From Plecoglossus altivelis (lineage: Eukaryota > Chordata > Actinopteri > Osmeriformes > Plecoglossidae), in assembly GCA_036571765.1 (NCBI GenBank), contig BROE01000013.1, positions 5,598,429 to 5,662,428 of the forward strand: a DNA stretch of 64,000 nt, read 5' to 3'. A program made the position numbers and the translations under genes. The notes below the pieces were generated by a model, which saw only the letters and a list, made by a program, of their open reading frames with translations, was not told where the DNA came from and ran no database searches. This document shows positions 1 through 8,384 of the stretch, piece by piece (position 1 is the stretch's first letter; the number at the start of each line of letters is the position of its first letter).

Positions 1-405
1 GAGATCATCCCGTCCTCCTCAAAGGTGATCCCCCTCATCGGAGAGTACCTGGTCTTCACCATGATTTTCGTCACCCTCTCCATCGTCATCACCGTCTTCG
101 CCATCAACATCCACCACCGCTCTCCGTCCACCCACCACGGCATGGCGCCCTGGGTGCGCCGCATCTTTCTGCATCGGCTGCCCAAGCTGCTGTGCATGCG
201 TAGCCACGTGGACCGTTATGCCTGCCCTGGGGGTGCTGGAGGAGGACTGGGAGGAGGAGGAGGAGCCAGAGTGGTAGGAGTCGGAGTGATGGACACCAAC
301 CCAGACCACATCTATCCCCTGTCCTCCAGGAATAACCTGCAGGCAGCGCTGGACTCAATTCGTTATATCACCATGCATGTGGTCAAGGAGAACCAGGTCA
401 GAGAG
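1..405 (+). CDS. chrna5: nicotinic acetylcholine receptor alpha-5 subunit, penultimate exon (5' end outside window)
   Basis: The exon is open from base 1 in frame 1 and encodes 135 residues, ending at a GTGAG donor (406). It carries the M2-M3 linker (EIIPSSSKVIPLIGEYL), the third membrane helix (about residues 12-37), the conserved HHRSPSTH motif after M3 and most of the cytoplasmic M3-M4 loop. The motifs LHRLPKLLCMRSHVDRY and ALDSIRYIT fit CHRNA5 better than the related CHRNB3. In vertebrates alpha-5 is an accessory subunit of neuronal pentameric cation channels: it joins alpha3/alpha4 and beta subunits and alters calcium permeability and desensitisation. An odd feature is a glycine-rich stretch after HVDRY (about residues 71-84, containing GGAGGGLGGGGGA). 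The upstream exons (ligand-binding domain, M1, M2) lie outside the window. Confidence 0.9.
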
Positions 406-661
406 GTGAGGTGCTTTGCTGACATTAGAGAAATCAAATGTTCCTATATTTACGTACTGGTTTGACAACACATTACATTTTTCATTTGTTCAAAAATCTC
501 TTGCATTTTCTCTTTTGCATAGCAAAATGACACATAATTGTTTTTTTGTCTTTGAGCTACTATGCTATGTACCGAACTGGACTCCATCTGCTGATCAACA
601 AATGTAATTGCAAGTCTTGAAAATCTTGAGCATGAACTTCATTGTTTGACTTTTTATGCAG

Positions 662-820
662 GTGGTACAGGATTGGAAGTTTGTGGCACAGGTTCTGGAC
701 AGGGTGTTTCTCTGGACCTTTCTGCTGGTGGCAGTCCTTGGCTCGGCACTGCTTTTTATCCCGGTCATCTACAAGTGGGCTAGCATCGTCGTCCCTGACC
801 ACACTGCAGGGAATGGCTAA
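662..820 (+). CDS. chrna5: nicotinic acetylcholine receptor alpha-5 subunit, last coding exon
   Basis: The exon follows the acceptor TTTTTATGCAG (ends 661) and stays in phase 0 with the exon ending at 405, across a 256-bp intron. It encodes 52 residues and a TAA stop at 818-820. VVQDWKFVAQVLDRVFLW is the conserved amphipathic segment before M4. LLVAVLGSALLFIPVIYKWA is the fourth membrane helix and the start of the short extracellular tail. The tail IVVPDHTAGNG resembles alpha-5 rather than beta-3. With the preceding exon this gives the last 187 residues of the subunit. Confidence 0.9.
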   Translation: MVQDWKFVAQVLDRVFLWTFLLVAVLGSALLFIPVIYKWASIVVPDHTAGNG

Positions 821-2397
821 GGTCTCTTGTAAACCAACATGTTTGAGAAAACTGCACTATGGTTCTACTCAGAATGCTGATAGGATAGTAAACTTCACTT
901 TTTCCTTATTCATTGAATTTGACGGAAGTGGAGTCTATGAGAGACGCATTGATGATTCCTAATGGGTGTATACATAAACAAAAATGACGCTGTGTACAAT
1001 TGTATGAGCGTTTGCAATTTGGTACTACTCCTACCTATTTGTATTTGTTTCTCCAATAGGCCATTGTACTGTCTACGTTAATCCTATTTACAGTGAGGTG
1101 TCAGATTTAAAGAGTAATAAGTGTATATGTAATATACTCTCTTGTGATCAGTTAATCTCCTATGATTCATGTGTCAGTCAGGTAGCAGTACCTAATGATT
1201 TGCGTTCTGTTCATTGATCATTTCAAAGTTACTCATTCTGGTGGGATGCAAGACTTAAATTAGGCCAAAGATACAAAGTGTCATTCTTACAAAATCAATA
1301 CTATACACATCAAGATCATAATCTAATCTCATAAAATTTATGAAATTTTCAACTCTAAAGGTTCTGATTTCTGAGGTTTGGTTGGTGTAATACAGATATG
1401 TTGACAGACAAACAAAATATGTGCTATACTGTAGGTCACGTACTGTGCTTTTCTACAGCCATGGCCAATGTAGATTTGCAGAATGTAGGTGTGCTATCAA
1501 CAAATGAAAGTAATCTGTTGATTGTTTGTGTCTATTTTGAATTTCATGATAAACCGTAGGAACAGTATGCTTTGTACATTTTGAATCCTCTCAAATTCTC
1601 ACACAGATATGGAAAGTTATGGGAGAGTGTAAGAAAATAACTTGCCATAATGTTTACCTGGGACCACCATAATTTGACCAAGGGGTTTATAAAGGATGCA
1701 AAATATCCTGTCTGTTGTCCTGTCTACACACATACATGCATGCATACGTACATACACACAGACTTGTATGTGTGTATATGTATATATGTATGTGTATTAT
1801 AATATACATATGTTCATTGCATTTTTAAAATCCTATTAATTAATACACTTATTGATCACAGAAAGCTTTTTTTGTACTTAGTCAATACAATATTTAGGTT
1901 AAAAATTATGCATTAACCAAATGGACTTTCACCTGTGGTGAGATAAGAACGGAGAAAAAAAACAGAAAAGCCTCTGAGCTTGGGATCCTTTCACATCCAT
2001 GAAATAATCACGTGTAAGTAACTCAACTCTAGTGCTAAGTCGTTTATATTTGTGGTCAGAAACCAAACAGACAGTACTGCTGTATATTTTTCAACAAACT
2101 ATCAACTTCTATTATTGTATTAACATTTAACACAAAGAAAATATTGAGACAGCCTTTATAGTGTACATGTCTTTGAGTATTAATGACAAAGTTTGTCGAA
2201 CCTTGTCAACAATAAGTCTCACTTCCACTTATATAAGATCAATTTCATTTATTTCCTTTGCTGAAACACTTAAACCAAGAATTCTTCTAGTTTTTAAAAG
2301 ATGTATTTCAATTCGACGAGGTCTCTGGGGCTTTTGTGTTTAAATGAAGGACTCGTGAAGATTTTTACGTCAACCTCTGTCAATTTACAGGTGAAAG
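821..2397. other. intergenic: chrna5 3' flank and upstream region of UGT gene 1
   Basis: AT-rich sequence with no supportable coding exon. It should hold the chrna5 3' UTR and the promoter and 5' noncoding exon(s) of the first UGT gene. TTTACAG immediately before GTGAAAGATG (ATG at 2398) reads as a splice acceptor, so UGT gene 1 probably has at least one 5' noncoding exon here. Around 1725-1800 there is an alternating CA/TG/TA-rich inverted repeat, listed separately. Confidence 0.6.
1725..1800. repeat. imperfect inverted CA/TG-TA repeat
   Basis: A left arm rich in ACACATACATGCATG is followed, after a short centre near 1761-1766, by a right arm rich in TATGTGTGTATATGTATATATG. The arms are approximately reverse complements, so single strands could fold into a hairpin. 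It is most likely a degenerate microsatellite. Confidence 0.55.
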
Positions 2398-3996
2398 ATG
2401 GCTTATTTGTTTGCAAGATTAGCCTCTTCTTTTCTGACGACCTGTCTGATCCTTCTGTTGCCAACCTGTCATGGTGGAAAGATTCTGGTTGTGCCTCTGG
2501 AAGGCAGCCACTGGGTCAATATGGACATCATGATCCAGGCTCTGCACTCTAACGGTCATGAGATCACTGTGGTGCGGAACACTAAAAGCTGGTATATCGA
2601 AGAACATTCTTCATATTACAACTCTGTAACAGTACCCGTTTCAAAAGGATTTGATGAAGATTTTATCAAGCCAATCTTACACAAACTATTTGACATAGAA
2701 AGAGGAAAGGTGTCCTCTTTCAACTTTATCAATCTGCAAATCGAGATGACTGCTGCTATGTATGAAAGTAACGAATTTGCCTGTGAAATGATAAGCAACA
2801 TGTTTGAAGACAAGGCATTAATGACCACTCTTAAGGACAGTCAGTATGATCTGGTCCTAACTGACCCAGCTTGGGTAGTAGGTGTTCTACTGGCCCACGA
2901 TCTTCAGCTTCCACTGGTCTACAACGTCCGCTGGGTGGTCAGTGGAGAAGGACATTTCATCATTGCACCCTCTCCTTTATCCTATATTCCACTCGTGGGC
3001 TCCGGGGGGACAGACAAAATGTCCTTCACAGAAAGAGTAAAAAACGTCCTTTTATTTCTGCTCATGGCAGCTCAACAACGCTTTTTGTTCATGCCTCAAT
3101 ATCAAGCTGTTTGCGATAAGTATTTGGATGCAGGTGTCGATTTGTATGAGTTACTCCAAGGGGCTGACTTATGGCTTATGAGAGTTGACTTTGTGTTTGA
3201 GTTCCCTCGTCCCACCATGCCTAATGTTATCTACATGGGAGGGTTCCAGTGTAAACCTGCTAAGCCTCTTCCTCAAGACCTGGAAGAGTTTGTTCAGAGT
3301 TCAGGAGAGCACGGAGTCATCATCATGTCTCTGGGGACTTTTGTAAGTGAAATGACAGAAGACATAACCAGAGTGATTGCTGCTGCTTTTGCCCAACTTC
3401 CCCAGAAGGTGATCTGGAGACACACTGGAGAGAGGCCAGCTACTCTGGGTAACAACACCTTACTGGTGGACTGGATGCCCCAGAATGATCTTCTAGGACA
3501 TCCAAAGACCAGAGTGTTTGTAGCTCACGGAGGAACCAACGGAGTTCAAGAAGCCATCTACCATGGGGTTCCAGTTGTGGGCCTACCTTTGTTTTTTGAC
3601 CAATATGACAACCTGCTTCGTCTGAATAAAAGGGGAGCAGCAAAACTTCTGTCAATAGCCACAGTAGATAAGGATAATAATTTCCTTCAGGTCCTACAGG
3701 AAGTGATGCATGAGCCTTCCTACAGGGTGAACATGCAGAGACTGTCCAGGCTGCACAGGGATCAGCCAATGAAACCACTGGACAGAGCTCTCTTCTGGAT
3801 AGAGTTTGTCATGAGACACAAAGGTGCGGCTCACCTCCGTACAGAGTCCTACAAAATGCCCTGGTACTCCTACCACTCTGTTGATGTTGTTGTGTTTTTA
3901 CTAGCAGTTTTGCTCCTTACTCCGCTGTCGTTTATAGTTATTATTAGATATGTATGTTGTAGAACTTGTTATAAAACTAAAGCTAAAGATGAGTGA
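2398..3996 (+). CDS. UDP-glucuronosyltransferase, UGT5-like, gene 1 of 4
   Basis: One exon encodes the whole 532-aa enzyme, the usual UGT length; intron-free coding is typical of the fish UGT5 group. UGTs transfer glucuronic acid from UDP-glucuronate to lipophilic substrates in the ER lumen. Visible parts in order: signal peptide (about residues 1-26); GSHW with the catalytic His at 38; LTDPA with the partner Asp at 156; the variable acceptor-binding half; the UGT signature from WMPQND to FFDQ (about 359-402); a membrane helix near the C-terminus (about 493-517); and a short basic tail ending KAKDE, a KxKxx ER-retrieval signal. The ATG at 2398 comes just after a likely splice acceptor (TTTACAG). 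The C-terminal half is nearly identical to the other three copies and the N-terminal half is not. Membership of the UGT5 family is inferred from gene structure and fish context. Confidence 0.9.
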   Translation: MAYLFARLASSFLTTCLILLLPTCHGGKILVVPLEGSHWVNMDIMIQALHSNGHEITVVRNTKSWYIEEHSSYYNSVTVPVSKGFDEDFIKPILHKLFDIERGKVSSFNFINLQIEMTAAMYESNEFACEMISNMFEDKALMTTLKDSQYDLVLTDPAWVVGVLLAHDLQLPLVYNVRWVVSGEGHFIIAPSPLSYIPLVGSGGTDKMSFTERVKNVLLFLLMAAQQRFLFMPQYQAVCDKYLDAGVDLYELLQGADLWLMRVDFVFEFPRPTMPNVIYMGGFQCKPAKPLPQDLEEFVQSSGEHGVIIMSLGTFVSEMTEDITRVIAAAFAQLPQKVIWRHTGERPATLGNNTLLVDWMPQNDLLGHPKTRVFVAHGGTNGVQEAIYHGVPVVGLPLFFDQYDNLLRLNKRGAAKLLSIATVDKDNNFLQVLQEVMHEPSYRVNMQRLSRLHRDQPMKPLDRALFWIEFVMRHKGAAHLRTESYKMPWYSYHSVDVVVFLLAVLLLTPLSFIVIIRYVCCRTCYKTKAKDE

Positions 3997-5215
3997 ATCC
4001 TAAGTTTCCCTGTGGGAATATAAGTAAATACATGTCTGGTGTATGTTTAGTAGCATCTCCTATGTTCCAACGATATCGCCAGCTAAATAGTGTTACAAGG
4101 CAAAGTGTCATCATGACAAACTAATAAAATGTCTGAACCATGACTTAGAAGTAAATGTTGGCTTATCATCACCTTTGAAATGGAGTCTTACCTTAGTTCA
4201 ATAGTCCTATCATAAAATGGTGGGTGGCTCTACCACATGCAGTGCAAGGTGGGTTTTCTGATTGGTCACTGAATGAATATCCCCTCCTCCCGTGGGAGTG
4301 ATTACATTGCGGTGGAGGTGAAAGGTGAAGGGTTTGATTAATGTTGGCCAAGATTTTTTAGCTACTTTTTAAATCTAACTATTGGTTTGAATGAACGCCT
4401 GTACTGAACGTACTTCTAAACCTTGTACAGGAACTAGGATTTCATTTTTTTTATTGTATAAAGGCAAACCTGTCCCCTCCCACTTTTTTGAAGACAAATA
4501 ATTAACTGCTGCCTTGCCGATTAATAAAAAACATGTTCCACCCACATTTGAAATCAAACCTATGCCACTGCCTTTTGACACCCTCAGACTTATCGCGTTT
4601 GCCAGCCTTGATTCACGTCCGTAGTTCGTACACCGATTTATAGGAATCTATCCTACATAAAATCTGTGAGTCGTGGTCATTTAGATGAACGAGCGAGTTT
4701 CTCCACTAAAAGTATACGAATTGGAGGTTACAACCACCTTTGTCAGTTTTATGAGAGTGTGTTGGGGGTTTTTTTAACCGACTTTCTGAGACATCGAACA
4801 GGAGGTAAGTAGATAAATAAATAGCCAGTCTAAATGTTGTATGTCTTTATGTACTTAACTATATACTTTCACGTAATGTCAAGCTTACTTTTCAACATTG
4901 CTTTTGCACGTTCGGTAGAAACGGACAAATTAAATGACCCCGTATGACCACGAGTATCTGTGTGTATCGACACTTGCTGTTGCAGCAGGGCAGTGTTTCG
5001 TATGATTGTTTTCACCCGGCTATTTATACCGTAACTATATCATCCAGGTCAGAAATATATTAATTCCATAAACTAATTTTTATCAGTCACTACTACCATT
5101 TTGTTGTTCTGAGGCTCCGTAATAATAGCACCAATTGTATTTGCATCTTAAATTTATACATTACACTATATTGATTCAGTCAAATATATCACTCAGCCTA
5201 TGACTTATATTTCAG
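3997..5215. other. intergenic: UGT gene 1 3' UTR and UGT gene 2 upstream region
   Basis: No supportable gene. The first ~85 bases after the stop codon match the corresponding bases after gene 2 (from 6806), so the duplicated or converted segment runs past the coding region. AATAAA within CTAATAAAATG near 4123 is a plausible poly(A) signal for gene 1. TATATTTCAG directly abuts the ATG at 5216 and reads as a splice acceptor, implying an upstream noncoding exon for gene 2 in this interval. Confidence 0.6.
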
Positions 5216-6805
5216 ATGATGCTGCCAAGGTTCTTTTGCAGCTTTATTCTGTTACTCACTTTGAGTTCCAGTAAATGTGAAGGTGCCAATGTGCTCGTCT
5301 ATCCTGCTGAAGGCAGTCACTGGGTCAACATGAAAATCCTCGTCCAGGCTTTACACTCAAGAGGACACAATATCACTGTAGTGCGTTCGAGCAAAAGTTG
5401 GTACATCAAGGAGCACTCGTCCTATTACAACTCCATTACCATTCCTACTGAGAAAAGTTTGGATAAGGAATTAATGGAAAAAATGACATACCAAATTGTT
5501 GAAGCGCAAAGAGGATTAACTAACCCGATCAGCTTTTTCATGTTGATGTTAGAAATGCTTGGCATGTACATTGACGCACACACCGTTCTGAGTAAATTAG
5601 CCTCAAACATGTTTGATGACCGAGAGTTGATGAAGAGCATGAAAGAAAGCAACTATGATCTTGTTATCACAGATCCCTGCTGGGGTGGTGGTACAATTCT
5701 AGCAAAATACATGAACCTGCCGCTTGTTTATAATGTTAGATGTCTCCCAGTTGGAGAGGGACACTTTGCCATTGCTCCTTCCCCAATATCCTTTATTCCA
5801 ATGACAGGATCTGGGCTCACTGATAAGATGAACTTCCTGCAAAGATGTAAAAATATGTTGCAATATGGATTTGATCAATCCTTTGAAAAGCTTATAATTA
5901 GACCGATATACCAAAAAGTGTGCGACAAATACCTTGGTTCAGATTCAGACTTTCACATGCTTATGCAGGCTGCAGACTTGTGGCTTATGAGAGTTGACTT
6001 TGTGTTTGAGTTCCCTCGTCCCACCATGCCTAATGTTATCTACATGGGAGGGTTCCAGTGTAAACCTGCTGAGCCTCTTCCTCAAGACCTGGAAGAGTTT
6101 GTTCAGAGTTCAGGAGAGCACGGAGTCATCATCATGTCTCTGGGGACTTTTGTAAGCAAGCTCCCAACGGAGTTGGCCGAGGATATAGCAGCTGCCTTTG
6201 CTGAACTTCCTCAACAAGTCATATGGCGCTATGCTGGAGAGAGGCCAGCTACTCTGGGTAACAACACCTTACTGGTGGACTGGATGCCCCAGAATGATCT
6301 TCTAGGACATCCAAAGACTAGGGTGTTTGTAGCTCACGGAGGAACCAATGGAGTTCATGAAGCCATCTACCATGGGGTTCCAGTGGTGGGCCTACCTTTG
6401 TTTTTTGACCAATATGACAACCTGCTTCGTTTGAGAGAGAGAGGATCAGCAAAGCTGTTATCCATGGCCACAGTGGACAAAGATAATAACTTTCTCCAGG
6501 CACTACAGGAAGTGATGCATGAGCCTTCTTACAGGGTGAACATGCAGAGACTGTCCAGGCTGCACAGGGATCAGCCAATGAAACCACTGGACAGAGCTCT
6601 CTTCTGGATAGAGTTTGTTATTAGACACAAAGGTGCGGCTCACCTCCGTACAGAGTCCTACAAAATGCCCTGGTACTCCTACCACTCTGTTGATGTTGTT
6701 GTGTTTTTACTAGCAGTTTTGCTCCTTACTCTGCTGTCGTTTATAGTTATTATTAGATATGTATGTTGTAGGACTTGTTATAAAACTAAAGTTAAAGATG
6801 AGTGA
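5216..6805 (+). CDS. UDP-glucuronosyltransferase, UGT5-like, gene 2 of 4
   Basis: A single-exon 529-aa UGT. A hydrophobic signal peptide (residues 1-23) precedes ANVLVYPAEGSHW, with the catalytic His at 35; the partner Asp is D153 in ITDPCW. In that loop it has CWGGG where gene 1 has AWVVG, so the acceptor pocket probably differs. The donor-binding half has WMPQND, AHGGTNG and FFDQ; a C-terminal membrane helix is followed by a tail ending KVKDE (KxKxx ER retrieval). The segment 5981-6156 differs at only one base from 3172-3347 of gene 1, and near-identity also covers the last ~280 bases and the start of the 3' UTR. The ATG at 5216 directly follows a TTTCAG acceptor. The reaction is well supported; substrates cannot be inferred. 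Confidence 0.9.
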   Translation: MMLPRFFCSFILLLTLSSSKCEGANVLVYPAEGSHWVNMKILVQALHSRGHNITVVRSSKSWYIKEHSSYYNSITIPTEKSLDKELMEKMTYQIVEAQRGLTNPISFFMLMLEMLGMYIDAHTVLSKLASNMFDDRELMKSMKESNYDLVITDPCWGGGTILAKYMNLPLVYNVRCLPVGEGHFAIAPSPISFIPMTGSGLTDKMNFLQRCKNMLQYGFDQSFEKLIIRPIYQKVCDKYLGSDSDFHMLMQAADLWLMRVDFVFEFPRPTMPNVIYMGGFQCKPAEPLPQDLEEFVQSSGEHGVIIMSLGTFVSKLPTELAEDIAAAFAELPQQVIWRYAGERPATLGNNTLLVDWMPQNDLLGHPKTRVFVAHGGTNGVHEAIYHGVPVVGLPLFFDQYDNLLRLRERGSAKLLSMATVDKDNNFLQALQEVMHEPSYRVNMQRLSRLHRDQPMKPLDRALFWIEFVIRHKGAAHLRTESYKMPWYSYHSVDVVVFLLAVLLLTLLSFIVIIRYVCCRTCYKTKVKDE

Positions 6806-7546
6806 ATCCTAAGTTTCCCTGTGGGAATATAAGTAAATGCATGTCTAGTGTATGTTTAGCAGCGTCTCCTATGTTCCTACGATATTCCCGCGCCCAGGTA
6901 CTGGCTTGAATGTTATTGTTACAGGGTGTGGGTGTGCGTGTGGCCGTGCTTAAAGGGGGGCCAAAGAAGGAAAGGTTCATCAATGAACAAACGAATCAAA
7001 TTTCTGAACCATGAACCATGCGGCTCACCTCCGTACAGAGTCCTACAAAATGCCCTGGTACTCCTACCACTCTGTTGACGTTGTTGTGTTTTTACTAGCA
7101 GTTGTTTCATTTTTATATTGACCGTAATGTACATAGTAAAATCAGTTTTCCGGTTAACATGCACTGGACCAAAAGTAAAGTCAGATTAGAGTCACCATAA
7201 TGATATATTCCTTTTTTTACTTTTTGTTCATTGTGTTTTAAATTTGAATAAGCAATTGTATTATTTGCTTTATGTCTGTGATTTTTTAAAATAATGTAGA
7301 ATATATAAGAACTATCCTGAAAGGGGAAAATAAACCTGTGTAGAATCTCATCTGATTAAGCTGTTTTGTCCAAAAAAGTATCTTATATTTCTCCCTAATA
7401 TTCTTTGAACTACAAAAATATTAATGGGTAAAACATTAGAATACAAAAATTCACATAACAAAATAAATCCGTCATCATCAATAGATGTGGTGATGTAATC
7501 AGCTGAGTACCATTTAATACATAATGCTATTTATCCAATAATTATA
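6806..7546. other. UGT gene 2 3' flank, with homology to the gene 1 3' UTR
   Basis: The sequence from 6806 to about 6880 parallels the gene 1 3' UTR (CCTAAGTTTCCCTGTGGGAA and onward, with point changes). A later TTTCTGAACCATG near 7000 resembles TGTCTGAACCATG near 4130 of the gene 1 flank. In between lies unrelated GT-rich sequence (about 6925-6945). An orphan UGT coding fragment (7020-7103) follows. The rest, up to the transposon at 7547, is AT-rich with no gene visible. Confidence 0.6.
7020..7103 (+). pseudogene. orphan 84-bp copy of the UGT C-terminal coding region
   Basis: These 84 bases match the UGT segment encoding AAHLRTESYKMPWYS through the start of the membrane helix (VVVFLLAV), in the same orientation. 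Compared with gene 2 the only mismatch is a GAC for GAT codon; GAC at that place also occurs in gene 4. The copy begins and ends abruptly, with no start codon and no upstream UGT sequence, so it cannot encode an enzyme. It lies about 215 bp past the gene 2 stop. It may be a product of unequal exchange or aberrant repair inside the array. Confidence 0.85.
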
Positions 7547-8108
7547 CACTGCTCAAAAAATAAAGGGAACACTTAAACAACACAATGTAATACCAAGTCA
7601 ATCACACTTCTGTGAAATCAAACTGTCCACTTAGGAAGCAACACTGATTGGCAATACATTTCACATGCTGTTGTGCAAATGGAATAGACAACAGGTAGAA
7701 ATTATTGGCAATTAGCAAGACACCCCCAATAAAGGAGTGATTCTGCAGGTGGTAACCACAGACCACTTCTCAGATCCTATGCTTCCTGGCTGATGTTTTG
7801 GTCACTTTTGAATGCTGGCAGTGCTTTCACTCTAGTGGTAGCATGAGACAGAGTCTACAACCCACACAAGTTGCTCAGGTAGTGCAGCTCATACAGGATG
7901 ACACATCAAAACAAGCTGTGACAAGAAGGTTTGCTGTGTCTGTTAGCATACTGTCCAGAGCATGGAGGCGCTACCAGGAGACAGGCCAGTACATCAGGAG
8001 ACGTGGAGGAGGCTGAGGAGGGCAACAACCCTGCAGCAGGACTCCTACCTCCTCATTCAAATCTAGGATGTGTTGTTTAAGTGTTCCCTTACATTTTTTT
8101 GTGCAGTG
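7547..8108 (+). mobile_element. internally deleted Tc1/mariner-like DNA transposon
   Basis: The element is 562 bp. Its ends are inverted repeats of about 36-38 bp (7547-7582 and 8071-8108), starting CACTGCTCAAAAAA on the left and, read in reverse complement, CACTGCACAAAAAAA on the right; both contain GGGAACACTTAAACAACA. A TA lies on each side (7545-7546 and 8109-8110), the Tc1/mariner target-site duplication. Intact Tc1 elements are usually 1.2-1.6 kb, so about half is missing, including the catalytic DDE region. A remnant of the transposase DNA-binding domain remains. It could only move if a transposase were supplied in trans. Confidence 0.9.
7843..8016 (+). pseudogene. Tc1-like transposase remnant (N-terminal helix-turn-helix only)
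   Basis: This reading frame runs from MRQSLQPTQVAQVVQL to a stop at 8014-8016. A pattern of Q-V-A-Q-V-V-Q-L-I-Q-D, then RRFAVSVS, then RAWRRYQETG is the paired-like helix-turn-helix that binds the inverted repeats in Tc1 transposases. It ends at RRRGGG where intact relatives continue into the second DNA-binding subdomain. Downstream bases (GCAACAACCCTGCAGCAGGA) look like that continuation in another frame, so a small frameshift as well as the large internal deletion is likely. No catalytic domain is present. Confidence 0.8.
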
Positions 8109-8384
8109 TATTTGTATAAGGAATAAGCCCTATTTTACTTTATTATTCTTTGAACTGCAACAAAAAGATTTGACTGCAGAAATTAGATGTTTCGAAATAG
8201 ATTTACCGGATGGTGTTGCTTCAGACTACTTAATACGTGCTTTGTGACACACTACTAAGAACAGGAAATACAGATTCAGCTGTGGGAGGTAACAAGGCGG
8301 AACCAGGAAATGTTTCTGTGAAACACTCATCCGAACTGAAAGTGTTGACTCTTTTCACCTTTACAAGCAAAACATCCATTAAGG
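8109..8384. other. UGT gene 3 upstream region
   Basis: No coding feature is supportable. The stretch runs from the transposon end to the gene 3 ATG and should contain the gene 3 promoter or 5' UTR, so the transposon sits within about 280 bp of that start codon. No clear TATA box or single compelling acceptor is visible. Confidence 0.45.

Noticed and set aside
25..465. Reading frame continuing past 405 with extra residues after VREV
   Set aside because: The bases after 405 are the intron (GTGAGG donor). The protein continues at 662 as in CHRNA5.
1..820. Assignment of the first gene to CHRNB3
   Set aside because: Beta-3 is close in the M3 region, but SRNNLQAALDSIRYIT, ENQVREV and the tail PVIYKWASIVVPDH match alpha-5.
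3440..3778. Antisense open frame starting MVSLADPC inside UGT gene 1, repeated inside gene 2 (6318-6587)
   Set aside because: It is a shadow of the UGT coding strand. Its repetition reflects the homogenised DNA, not an independent conserved protein.
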